Part shown: positions 17,980 to 26,218 of the stretch, one piece after another
Layout of the letters: the number at the start of each line of letters is the position of its first letter
How positions within the stretch are numbered: position 1 is the stretch's first letter
DNA from: Anaerolineae bacterium
Lineage (GTDB): Bacteria > Chloroflexota > Anaerolineae > Promineifilales > Promineifilaceae
Length of the DNA stretch: 64,000 nt
Assembly (NCBI GenBank): GCA_007123775.1
Contig: SLGK01000114.1
Location: 28,642 to 92,641 of the forward strand
Direction of reading: 5' to 3'
Made by a program: the position numbers and the translations under genes
The notes under the pieces: generated by a model
Told to the model about the DNA's origin: nothing
Databases searched by the model: none
What the model saw: only the letters and a program-made list of their open reading frames with translations

Positions 17980-18386
17980 GATTCCTCTGCCTAGGCATTA
18001 TGAAGAATGATTACGCTATTTAGTATCAGTAGATCGAAACCCGAACCGAGCTTACCCAGGAAAGCTCACTGGTCATTTCGATCTACTGAGTATAGAGAAT
18101 CGATTACCTTATCTATATTCTTCTGAAAGCCCATCATTTTCAATGATGTAATAGACACGAATTGATCAGGTCAATAGACTAGTTTTATTAGGCTGTAAGT
18201 CACGGTGATATGGATGAGAGTAATATAATCCAATATGTTATACGTTTGTTACAACACATGATTTATTGCACAGGCAAAATATTGCTCACACCTCATGTAA
18301 ATCACGCATGTACCAATTATAATCTAATCAGTCATTGCAATAGGGTAGTGACATAATCCACTTTTATCATAATAAAGGAGAGTAAA
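17980..18386. promoter_or_regulatory. Divergent control region between lanA and the export operon
   Basis: An AT-rich 407-base region between genes transcribed away from each other. It contains a family A palindrome (18025-18089). On the plus strand it has TATAAT at 18318-18323 without a good -35 hexamer, which suits activator-dependent transcription. TTGC-ACAG-GCAA at 18266-18277 is a dyad centred about 50 bases upstream of that -10. AAAGGAGAG precedes the lanA ATG. Base composition differs sharply from the GC-rich flanks and no ACGGCCGT motif occurs here. Confidence 0.5.
18025..18089. repeat. Palindromic repeat, family A, copy 2
   Basis: ATCAGTAGATCGAA (18025-18038) and TTCGATCTACTGA (18077-18089) repeat the arms of the element at 7472-7560; the last base of the right arm differs (G for T). 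The interior is shorter and unrelated in sequence. It lies in the export-operon leader. Confidence 0.75.
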
Positions 18387-18728
18387 ATGTCTACACATGT
18401 TGGTGATCGCTTTGTGGCGCAAGAGCAAGTTTATATCAAAGCTGCAACTGATGAGAGTTTCCGCAACGCACTTTTTGAGGATGCCCATCAAGCCCTCGCT
18501 GCCGAAGGGATTAATATTCCTGCTGATACTGAAGTTGAGCTTGTTTCAGAGAATCCAAGCAATGGCATCAAGTTTATTGTCCCAGAACTACTCGTTTCAG
18601 AAATTGAACTAACAGACGAAGAGTTAGAAGTCGTTGCCGGTGGTGCTGCTTCACCAGATTGTACCGTACTCAGTTGTTGGACCTGGTCCTGCATCATTAA
18701 CTCAAGTCGAGCGCAACTTCAAGAGTAG
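18387..18728 (+). CDS. lanA: NHLP-leader lanthipeptide precursor
   Basis: A 113-residue precursor. Residues 1-86 are a nitrile-hydratase-like leader peptide (NHLP): FRNALFEDAHQALAAEGINI, then VELVSENPS, then LTDEELEVVAGG, ending in a double glycine for C39 cleavage. The predicted core (87-113) has Cys at core positions 6, 11 and 16, exactly five apart, with Ser3, Thr7, Ser10, Thr13, Ser15, Ser20 and Ser21 as possible dehydration sites. Ser3-Cys6, Thr7-Cys11 and Thr13-Cys16 rings are plausible but not proven. Two Trp flank Thr13. A LanM, a C39 exporter and an HlyD adaptor are all nearby. AAGGAG precedes the start. Confidence 0.9.
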   Translation: MSTHVGDRFVAQEQVYIKAATDESFRNALFEDAHQALAAEGINIPADTEVELVSENPSNGIKFIVPELLVSEIELTDEELEVVAGGAASPDCTVLSCWTWSCIINSSRAQLQE

Positions 18729-18770
18729 CGATTCTAGTCAAAATGTAAATAGTGCAATGCTTAATAAGAT

Positions 18771-18799
18771 GAGCCATCGAGAGATGGCTCATTTTAGTT
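18771..18799 (+). terminator. Intrinsic terminator after lanA
   Basis: GAGCCATC (18771-18778), loop GAGA, GATGGCTC (18783-18790), then ATTTTAGTTCTTTT. The 8-bp stem and T-rich tail form a moderate terminator between lanA and the next plus-strand gene. It would lower expression of that gene relative to the precursor, a common layout for peptide loci. Confidence 0.75.
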
Positions 18800-18839
18800 C
18801 TTTTGTTTAGCTGTTCAGCTTTGCTTTAAAGGAGAATAC

Positions 18840-19859
18840 ATGTCAATCCATACACCTGAATCTAACGGGATTTTTCGTCATATACTGTACAGTTATCGAA
18901 TTGGCCGTAAGAAGACCGCCATGAAAATGACTGTTGAAGACGGTGATAGGGAAAAACAGGCTATGAAGTGGCTTATTTCGCAGACTTCTGTTTCCCAATC
19001 ACAAATGGATGCACTTACTCATATATCGCGATGGCGTGCGATTGGGTTAAGGCGTGCCCATCAGTCTGATATAGAGGGTGCTGAGAAAGTTATGCATGTC
19101 GCTAGAAGTAAACTAGACCTAGTTGGCTTACCTCAGCTTGCTTATCTTTTTGGAAATACTTTCCAGCTTGCAGCGGAAGCTTATATAGATTACCGGTTAC
19201 ATGAATACGAAGAGGCCAACAAGAAGATGCAATGGTCATTAGAAATCAATAACCAGTTAGTTAAACTGGGATGTACGCCTCTTGAGCCGCGGCGGGTACA
19301 TTTATGCCGTAACAAAGTGCGCGTTGATGCCTTTGCACAGCGTTATGATGCCGCCATGTCATTGGCTGCTAAAGAACTTAGTTATCTAATGGGAAACTAT
19401 GTCAACGGAAATTTCAAGGCCGACTTAAATCGACAACTCTTGAATGAGATGACCCGTGAAGAACGTTGGGCCTTATGTTACCAGCTCTTTAAAGAGGTAG
19501 CTTTGATTCTTACCAAAGTTGATGATGCAACCGGCTCAAAATTGCTAACTATTCTCATTTCTGAATTTGGCAGTCTGGACAAACTGGAAGATGAGCAGTT
19601 TGTGTTTGAACCCGCGCTTAAGTGGCTAAGACTCAAACAAACCTATTATTTTGACTCAAGAGATCGTTACCTGGAAGCGGCAGCAGACTTTATCAAAGAA
19701 GGGGAAGGCGAATGGCCTGTGTTATGGCAAGCTGTACGATTTGATATGTACAATTCTTGTCAGTCACTTGATCATCCTGAAGCTTATGAATTGCAGCAGA
19801 TAATTCGAAGAGACGTGATGAATTCGACCGATTTACCTAAACCGCTTCAACCAGCATGA
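18840..19859 (+). CDS. Unknown helical protein of the lanthipeptide locus
   Basis: 339 residues, no family recognised. It is predicted to be almost all alpha-helical, with TPR-like helix pairs (for example AYIDYRLHEYEEANKKMQWSL and YDAAMSLAAKELSYLMGNY), no signal peptide and no membrane helix. AAAGGAGAATAC precedes the ATG. It lies between the precursor and the convergent LanM and is shut off by a strong terminator. Possible roles are immunity, peptide binding or regulation. The base composition is AT-rich like lanA and LanM and unlike the flanks, suggesting the three arrived together. Confidence 0.7.
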   Translation: MSIHTPESNGIFRHILYSYRIGRKKTAMKMTVEDGDREKQAMKWLISQTSVSQSQMDALTHISRWRAIGLRRAHQSDIEGAEKVMHVARSKLDLVGLPQLAYLFGNTFQLAAEAYIDYRLHEYEEANKKMQWSLEINNQLVKLGCTPLEPRRVHLCRNKVRVDAFAQRYDAAMSLAAKELSYLMGNYVNGNFKADLNRQLLNEMTREERWALCYQLFKEVALILTKVDDATGSKLLTILISEFGSLDKLEDEQFVFEPALKWLRLKQTYYFDSRDRYLEAAADFIKEGEGEWPVLWQAVRFDMYNSCQSLDHPEAYELQQIIRRDVMNSTDLPKPLQPA

Positions 19860-19888
19860 AATACACTCACTTCCCATTAAGATCAAGA

Positions 19889-19914
19889 AAAGCACCTTCA
19901 CAAGGTGCTTTTTT
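19889..19914. terminator. Bidirectional terminator between convergent genes
   Basis: AAAGCACCTT (19889-19898) and AAGGTGCTTT (19902-19911) form a 10-bp stem with a 3-base loop, followed by T on the plus strand and, read on the minus strand, also by a short T-run. It separates the 339-residue gene from LanM. Confidence 0.85.
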
Positions 19915-19939
19915 GAACCTCTTGCAAAAAAACACAGGA

Positions 19940-22900
19940 TTATTGGATAGCCAAAATATCTGGTAGGGTTGGATCAGCAAGATAAAGAAGACTATAACCA
20001 ATTCCCGCGAGACCTTGGAACATACCTAGACAGTAGGTCAGCGGGAATTTTGAGGATACTGTATAATGGCCACGAGAATATTTGCGCTTAATAACTAATT
20101 GTAACCGGTTACGAAGTTGGGCTTGTAATTCAGAGTCTTTGATAGTGCGGGCTAATGACTGCAGTATGAAGAGACGCCCGAGATTTCCGCAACATAAATG
20201 ATCGACACCCCTAATTGGTTGTGACAGTGTAAAATCTACTGCGCGTTGAATGTCACTGCGAACCAAATCTGAATCCAGGACTGCTAATCCGGCTGCCCGG
20301 CCAATTGCAATGCCGGGGGCACCATTACACCAACTGCTGTTACTAACGTAGTTGATTTCATTCGGGTTTCTGAGATCGGGCCAATTGCCGTATTCGGTAG
20401 AAAACGTTGCGTGTTCATAGGCAATGCCTTCTTTAGCCGCTTCCAGATACCGATTATCCCGCGTCACGGCATAAAGTCTCACCAAAGCAAGTATAATTCC
20501 CGCAGCGCCATGCGACAAACCGGTACCCAGTTGCCCGGCTACGGTTGGCCAGGCGCGAAGACCATCATAGGGTGATGGTTGCCTCGTTGCCAGTAAATGC
20601 TCGCCACAATGTCGAGCAAGTGACAGTACGCGGTTACTATTGTTCAGATTATGCAGAGATAAAAGGGCTAGAGCTGTTCCAGCCACACCACGTAGTAAAT
20701 CAATATGAGTATCTTGATATATATATTCAGGTGAAATCAGGTCTGCAAACTTCTCAGCGGAATCGAGCAAGTCTTTATGTGCAGATAAGCGGGCCAATGT
20801 AGCAAACGAATAGACCAGACTGCTGGCTCCACGAGAAGTGCCCAGTTCTTCTGCACGATAAAACTTACTCAATTGACGTTTATTCTTTGCATCAAGTTCA
20901 TTAAGCCGCTGGGTGATCCCCTTAATAACTTTGTTGGTGACAAGTTCTTCAATTTCTGAATTGCCTGTTACTTTCGCATACGCCATCAGAAATACGGCAA
21001 CCCCAGATAAACCTTCATAGAAACCATGTTTCAGGGGACCTAGTTGATAACGTCCTATTTCGTCAAAATACTGCATGCCGTACCAATTCAAGTAAGAATT
21101 GCTATCAGTTTTAGCGAGCTGAAGAATGAAATCGGCAATCTGTTTGGCTTCACCTAACAATAGTTGCTTCGAAATATCTACAGATGATTTTGTATCAAAA
21201 TCTAAGGAAGAATCTGTAGCATACTCATCAGACAGACCGTGGAAGTCCATCCTGTTTTGAGATGACAGTGCCGTTTTGACAATATCAAGCTGCTGTGCCA
21301 AATCATCTGCTCCGAGTCTGTGCAAACGCTGCAAAACGTTGTCTAGACTAGGAGAGGCAAAATAATTATCTATCGTATCTCCCGTACTGGTGTATAAGAC
21401 AGTATCAATAGGACGGGAGGCAAAAAATGGTATGTCGCCTTGCAACATGTCATGCACTTCTGCACGCTGTATCAACCACTCGGCCGGCTGTTCTTTTAGT
21501 GACATAAAGGCTATTGCTGTACGATCTAGCTCCAGGCTGGTTGCAATGCCATGTTGCAAGAACTGAGGATGAACTGTTCGTTGCAACAGTTTGCCATAAA
21601 CGTCTGTATTGCGAAAGAGAAATCTCGTTGGATATGCTGCCAATCTTGCTAGAAGTTCCGTCTGAATTAATTGCTGTCTATTGTCAACCAGAAAGTGATA
21701 CATCTGCTCAAACCCCCAACAGATTTCGGCGACATATTTTGATGACGGCTGTATTTCATCGTGTAACTGAACAACATTGGTTCCCAGTGTTGTCTCTTTC
21801 TCCAAAATTGTTCGCTTCATTGTATCCTGGTTAATATTTTTCCATCCCGGCATTTTTGTTTTGCCCGTTTTCATTAAACCAAGCCCGCTTAGATCATTTT
21901 TTGTGTCTAAGTTTTGGCTAGGAAGTAATCCTGTTGTGATTACCGTATCAAAGGAAAGGTTATGAAATTCAGACAAACCATTTTTACCCATTTCTTTTGG
22001 AAGGGGGGCCATCAATGTCTCTAAATCAAAAAGAACAGGGTATTCGCCATGGACAATCACATTCTCATGATGACCATCGCTACCCCCTAGAACGTACCAA
22101 AGGCATAACAAAGTGCCAGCTCGTTGATAATACTGTTTTACATCTCCGATTGTTCCACAGGGCTTTTGCTCAATAAATTCCACCCAGCCATATTCCGTTC
22201 GGGCAATCACTTGCCACTTTTTGAAGTCAAGGGGAAATCCTTGTTCTTCAATCCAATCAACAATTGCAAAATAGGCTGCATCTATTGCAATAGGTTTTGG
22301 TTTGTAAACAACTCGTGTTTGATCATCAATTGTTAAAATATGAACCGTACGACCGCGATTGTGTGGATCAGATAACTCCAGCCTGAAGTCAGTTACACAG
22401 TGACAACCACCAAACTTCTTGGTTATATCGTCCCAATCTATTTCAAGTCTTTGTAAAAATTCCGCATAGCTTTCTTGCCATATCTCAATGCTTTGCCCCC
22501 AAAATTTGGCCAGCACCGGGTAGTTTAGAAAGATTTGATGCAAACCATCATCTAGTAAATAGTCAATAAATGATTGGTAGATAGCATCTCCGTTTTGCTC
22601 TGGCAGCTTTGCATCTTTAGCTTGTATGCGAAATTGATCAAATATGGCGAAAAACACAAATTCGCTTAAACTTCCCAGTTTCTTCGATAGGCTGTAAGCT
22701 AATTTTGCCTGTGCCTTGTCGCTCAACCGTGACCAGATGAAATCGACTTTATCAGACAATTCGCGCATTGCTCGATTGACAATGGGATAGAATATATGTT
22801 GAAAAGGAACTGGGTCATTTCCTAATTCGATCATCAGATAATCATCGATTAACGGTTTACACTCTAGGCTAAGCTCTGTTAAGTAGTTGTCTAAAATTGA

Positions 22901-23173
22901 CATCCACCTGCATTCGTTTACCGGTCCATTCCATACCATATCGCCAAGAAGTTGCCTGGCCTCATCTTCTGTAAAATTGTCCCAAGCTAATCGCTTGTGT
23001 AGTGCGTCCTGGTTATGGGTACCCAAGGCCTTGCGCCATTGAGATAAGATCTGTTCAATCTTTTCAGATGATTGTGACGATATGGGCTGGTACCTACTAT
23101 CTGTTGCCCGTTCAATGAATGTTGCTGACTGACCAATAATTAGAGCTTGTTCTTGTTGGTTAAAAAATGACAT
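19940..23173 (-). CDS. lanM: Class II lanthipeptide synthetase LanM, CCG type
   Basis: About 1077 residues from the ATG at 23173; an in-frame TTG at 23215 would add 14. The N-terminal dehydratase domain phosphorylates and eliminates Ser/Thr (RVVYKPKPIAID; GGSDGHHENVIV; LFDLETLM). The C-terminal LanC-like cyclase has GTGLSHGAAG, SSWCNGAPG with Cys949 and HLCCGNLG with Cys994-Cys995. Cys-Cys-Gly in place of Cys-His-Gly gives a three-cysteine zinc site, the type seen in ProcM, which is associated with fast cyclisation and relaxed substrate use. It lies downstream of the MinD-like gene, with a long dyad between them. AT-rich, without the ACGGCCGT motif. Confidence 0.94.
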   Translation of the reverse strand: MSFFNQQEQALIIGQSATFIERATDSRYQPISSQSSEKIEQILSQWRKALGTHNQDALHKRLAWDNFTEDEARQLLGDMVWNGPVNECRWMSILDNYLTELSLECKPLIDDYLMIELGNDPVPFQHIFYPIVNRAMRELSDKVDFIWSRLSDKAQAKLAYSLSKKLGSLSEFVFFAIFDQFRIQAKDAKLPEQNGDAIYQSFIDYLLDDGLHQIFLNYPVLAKFWGQSIEIWQESYAEFLQRLEIDWDDITKKFGGCHCVTDFRLELSDPHNRGRTVHILTIDDQTRVVYKPKPIAIDAAYFAIVDWIEEQGFPLDFKKWQVIARTEYGWVEFIEQKPCGTIGDVKQYYQRAGTLLCLWYVLGGSDGHHENVIVHGEYPVLFDLETLMAPLPKEMGKNGLSEFHNLSFDTVITTGLLPSQNLDTKNDLSGLGLMKTGKTKMPGWKNINQDTMKRTILEKETTLGTNVVQLHDEIQPSSKYVAEICWGFEQMYHFLVDNRQQLIQTELLARLAAYPTRFLFRNTDVYGKLLQRTVHPQFLQHGIATSLELDRTAIAFMSLKEQPAEWLIQRAEVHDMLQGDIPFFASRPIDTVLYTSTGDTIDNYFASPSLDNVLQRLHRLGADDLAQQLDIVKTALSSQNRMDFHGLSDEYATDSSLDFDTKSSVDISKQLLLGEAKQIADFILQLAKTDSNSYLNWYGMQYFDEIGRYQLGPLKHGFYEGLSGVAVFLMAYAKVTGNSEIEELVTNKVIKGITQRLNELDAKNKRQLSKFYRAEELGTSRGASSLVYSFATLARLSAHKDLLDSAEKFADLISPEYIYQDTHIDLLRGVAGTALALLSLHNLNNSNRVLSLARHCGEHLLATRQPSPYDGLRAWPTVAGQLGTGLSHGAAGIILALVRLYAVTRDNRYLEAAKEGIAYEHATFSTEYGNWPDLRNPNEINYVSNSSWCNGAPGIAIGRAAGLAVLDSDLVRSDIQRAVDFTLSQPIRGVDHLCCGNLGRLFILQSLARTIKDSELQAQLRNRLQLVIKRKYSRGHYTVSSKFPLTYCLGMFQGLAGIGYSLLYLADPTLPDILAIQ

Positions 23174-23236
23174 GGTTAACTGGCTGTTCCTTTTCGTGAT
23201 GAAGCAACTCCTCAATCAAGCGGGGTGAAAGCCATT

Positions 23237-23270
23237 AGCATTCTCAGATACGTACGTATCCAAGAATGCT
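23237..23270. promoter_or_regulatory. 34-base concentric dyad upstream of lanM
   Basis: AGCATTCT (23237-23244) and AGAATGCT (23263-23270) enclose a perfect 12-base palindrome, ATACGTACGTAT (23248-23259), with the same centre of symmetry. It lies 64 bases upstream of the LanM ATG and 45 bases after the MinD-like gene. It could be an operator for a dimeric regulator or an RNA hairpin; there is no T-run. Confidence 0.55.
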
Positions 23271-23314
23271 GACCTCTACAAACACAGGAAATGGATGAAC
23301 ATGGATGCTATCGA

Positions 23315-24082
23315 TCAGGCCGACATCAATTCTGGGGTTTCCAGCAGTCGTTGAGTTAGGACATATACACCCTCTGTAAATGGATGACCAGGATGGTTAA
23401 TGGAGAATAGTGATGCACTCCCGTTTTCAGCAATGTCGATTGATAGGGGTAGCAGAGCGGCTGCGTCACACTGATAGGCCTCTTCTACCTGTTCTCTTAC
23501 CGCTTCAAAATCGTATTCTGGCGGGACCTTGTTGACTACCAGAGTAATTTCAGGCACGCGCAGGCGGCGGGCCACGTCCACGGTGACGCTGGTACCCTGG
23601 AAGTCCTGCTGGTCGGGGCGCAGGATGATGACTAGGCTGTCGGAAATGGCAATGGAGAGCAGCGTTTCTTCGTTGAGGCCGGGATGGGTATCGATAAGCA
23701 GGTAATCGAGTGATAGGGCAGCAATCAAGTCACGGAAAGCGCCGTGCATATCGCTGGCATCATATTTTTCGCGCAGAATGCGAGCGATGTCGTTAGGGTC
23801 TAAACTGGAAGGGACCAGGTAAACTTCGCCACCTTGCTCGGCCTCGTATACCTTATGAGCAGCATCTTCAATGGTGCAGTTGCCCCAGAGAAAGTCGTTG
23901 AGGGTATGGGTGATCGTTGTATCGGTCAACCCAAAAATCACATGTATGCCAGGCGATTGGATGTCGGTGTCAAAAACACCCACTCGATAGCCTTCCTGCG
24001 CCAGGAGCGCGGCCAGGTTAGCGGTCACGTTGGATTTGCCAGTGCCGCCACGAAAAGAGTGTGTTGAAATTATTTTGGTCAT
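23315..24082 (-). CDS. MinD/ParA-like ATPase
   Basis: 255 residues from the ATG at 24082, which has GGAGG 6 bases upstream (a longer frame to 24100 lacks support). The deviant Walker A reads FRGGTGKSN at 10-18: the catalytic Lys16 is present, but the signature Lys of MinD/ParA proteins is Arg11. The A' and switch regions VFDTDIQSPG and LLIDTHPGL are intact. No amphipathic membrane tail is evident. Such ATPases position or regulate protein complexes at membranes or on DNA. It follows the winged-helix/cNMP/ATPase gene by 14 bases, so the two are probably partners. Confidence 0.85.
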   Translation of the reverse strand: MTKIISTHSFRGGTGKSNVTANLAALLAQEGYRVGVFDTDIQSPGIHVIFGLTDTTITHTLNDFLWGNCTIEDAAHKVYEAEQGGEVYLVPSSLDPNDIARILREKYDASDMHGAFRDLIAALSLDYLLIDTHPGLNEETLLSIAISDSLVIILRPDQQDFQGTSVTVDVARRLRVPEITLVVNKVPPEYDFEAVREQVEEAYQCDAAALLPLSIDIAENGSASLFSINHPGHPFTEGVYVLTQRLLETPELMSA

Positions 24083-24096
24083 GGGATGCCTCCATC

Positions 24097-25782
24097 TCAA
24101 ACTAGAATAAGTTGATTGTCTACGCTTACGGCAACGGCTTCTTGCTTCATATCCCGCTTCAAGTCCGTCGCAAAATGAATAACGTCATCGAGGTGCGTAT
24201 CGAGCGCCTTTTTAGAAACGAAGGTACGCACGATTGTTACTTGCTCTGTTACCAGGCCACTGTCTTCGCTGCGCCAGGCACCCTCTGCATCACTGCTGGT
24301 GGCCCCGCCAAACAGGTTGCCTAGAAATGAAAGGGTGGCTTTTACCTGCTGGCTGTTATCAACTTCCTGGTCTACATCAACTGTTGAGGGTACGAATAGG
24401 GCCACCGCATGGTTGAGCGAGAGCCGCCGGTACACTTCGTGTAATGCTTCTGATAGCGGGTTGTCCAAGTCCGCTTTTACCAGCGGTTTGTTTTGGGCGG
24501 CGCTGGTGGTCAGCGCCTCTTTATCATCTGGTAGGGCAAGATGAAACCGGGGATCGATGTTGGCAGCTTGTTGGCTGGTAGCGTTGAGTGCTAATACACG
24601 CTTTTGGCCAGGGAAAGAGTAAGGCTGTAGTTTTGACCACCTCTGTAAACCTTCGTCAGCCCCATTTTCATCTTTCGTGAGTGTAAGCAAGGTCTGGGCC
24701 TGTCCGCGCAGGCGCAGCGTTAGTTCACTTTGGGTTTCGCTGCCGCTATCGCAGATAATGTATTCATATTGCGCCTGCAGGTCACTCAAAAGCATGTCGA
24801 GTTGGACCTGGGGCGCATAACTGCTTGGGTCTATTTTGGTGAGCCGATCCGGGCCGTCGCTGTAAACGGTGATAGTCGCCAGCCCTACTTTTTTGTGGGA
24901 CACGGCCGTTACGTCACCCAAATCTTGTAAAGCAGAGGCTTGTTCTGTAGCCCAGAACAGTGTTTTTCCACCCTGTTCTGAATCACTTTGCTGCTGAGCC
25001 AGCCAGGCCAAATTAAGGGCAAATGTTGTCACGCCAGCTTGAGAGTGTACACCTTCTACCACCCACAGCTTGCTCTGCTGTTGTAAGTGAGCCTGCTGAC
25101 AAATGGTCAACTGCTGGCTCAAGTAATGGGACAACGCGTGGCCAAGCTGGCTATACTCCTGGGCAAAGGCAAAGAAGTCTGAGGCGGGCCAGGTGAGTAG
25201 GGTGGTGGGGGTAGCGGCCGTATACGTCGTCATAATTGGTGTTTGACTCAAGCTCTCAGCCAAACCGACCCAGCTCCCACGATGCAAATAGCCACTCCTC
25301 TGTTTCGTGTACCTGCTTTTTAGCCGCGCCTGTGCCAATAACCCCTGCTTCACCAGCCAAACATGCTCCGTCTTTTGCCCTTGCCAAACCATTACTTCAT
25401 CGGGCAACAACGTGTGTTCTTGACCCAACTCCAACAGTTTCTCCCTTTCGGCTAGTGGCAATACTGAGGTAACAGGCACTTCAGCCAAAAACGCATTGGG
25501 TGTTTGCTCCAATAAATTGACAATTTTAGCCGGCATGTTGCGAACGGTACGCTGCTTGAACTGGAATCGCGTCGAAAAAACACGTTGACCATTTAGCAAC
25601 TGTTCAACAACACGCCCCTGACCTAACAAATTGTTAACTGTTTTCTCTACAGCAGCCGTTGCCAGATTCAATTTGGCAGACAGGTCGAAAACAGTCAATT
25701 TGGGATGCCGGGTCAGGCAGCGCAAAATCGTCTGTTCATCAGACGACATAGATAGCAGGTCAATGGGAGAAAGAGCGGACAT
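24097..25782 (-). CDS. Winged helix - cNMP-like - degenerate ParA-like fusion protein
   Basis: 561 residues in three parts. Residues 1-75 form a winged-helix region (DEQTILRCLTRHPKLTVFDLS) related to the small protein encoded just upstream. Residues about 100-230 form a cyclic-nucleotide-binding-like beta barrel (LLPDEVMVWQGQKTEHVWLVKQG). Residues about 240-470 form a ParA/MinD-like fold whose P-loop is degenerate (VHSQAGVTT, no catalytic Lys) but which retains LNLAWLAQQ and YIICDSGSETQ. A tail to 561 is unclassified. It reads as a transcription factor or scaffold whose inactive ATPase could pair with the active MinD-like protein downstream (inference). One ACGGCCGT occurs at 24902. Confidence 0.65.
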   Translation of the reverse strand: MSALSPIDLLSMSSDEQTILRCLTRHPKLTVFDLSAKLNLATAAVEKTVNNLLGQGRVVEQLLNGQRVFSTRFQFKQRTVRNMPAKIVNLLEQTPNAFLAEVPVTSVLPLAEREKLLELGQEHTLLPDEVMVWQGQKTEHVWLVKQGLLAQARLKSRYTKQRSGYLHRGSWVGLAESLSQTPIMTTYTAATPTTLLTWPASDFFAFAQEYSQLGHALSHYLSQQLTICQQAHLQQQSKLWVVEGVHSQAGVTTFALNLAWLAQQQSDSEQGGKTLFWATEQASALQDLGDVTAVSHKKVGLATITVYSDGPDRLTKIDPSSYAPQVQLDMLLSDLQAQYEYIICDSGSETQSELTLRLRGQAQTLLTLTKDENGADEGLQRWSKLQPYSFPGQKRVLALNATSQQAANIDPRFHLALPDDKEALTTSAAQNKPLVKADLDNPLSEALHEVYRRLSLNHAVALFVPSTVDVDQEVDNSQQVKATLSFLGNLFGGATSSDAEGAWRSEDSGLVTEQVTIVRTFVSKKALDTHLDDVIHFATDLKRDMKQEAVAVSVDNQLILV

Positions 25783-25783
25783 C

Positions 25784-26053
25784 TTAATTGAAAAGTGTAT
25801 CTAGCAAGCCAACACTGCTGCGTTTAGGTTTAGGCTTGCCCTGCATTTGAACTTGATATTTTCTATCGCTATCTATATTTAACCGTGATTCTTTAACCAT
25901 CTTGTAGACTACACCTTCCAGCTCATCTACCGGAATTCTGGTCAAGCCGGCAATTTCTTGCAAAGTCAGCTGGGGTTTTCGTATCAAACACCGAATAACA
26001 TCTTGCTCCGTATTTGTAACAGTTAATAAATCCAGTGGAGACAACATAGCCAT
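25784..26053 (-). CDS. Small winged-helix protein
   Basis: 89 residues from the ATG at 26053, which has AAGGAG 11 bases upstream. It is similar over its whole length to the N-terminus of the next protein: both begin M-x-x-LSPxDLL and continue EQxxxRCLxRxPxLT, so they are a duplication. The C-terminus is basic (GKPKPKRSS). It ends one base before the start of the larger gene. Probably a DNA- or protein-binding modulator of the same circuit (inference). Confidence 0.65.
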   Translation of the reverse strand: MAMLSPLDLLTVTNTEQDVIRCLIRKPQLTLQEIAGLTRIPVDELEGVVYKMVKESRLNIDSDRKYQVQMQGKPKPKRSSVGLLDTLFN

Positions 26054-26218
26054 AACGTGCTTCTCCTTCACTTATAATTGAGCTCCGTTAATTAACATTC
26101 TCGTGCAAGTACTACAATACTAATTATCGGCAAACGTAACAAAGATTACCTGATATAATAATCATCTTTCGGTTGTGATTCTTTATACAAGAGTGGTGTG
26201 ACTTTGACCCTATGCTCG

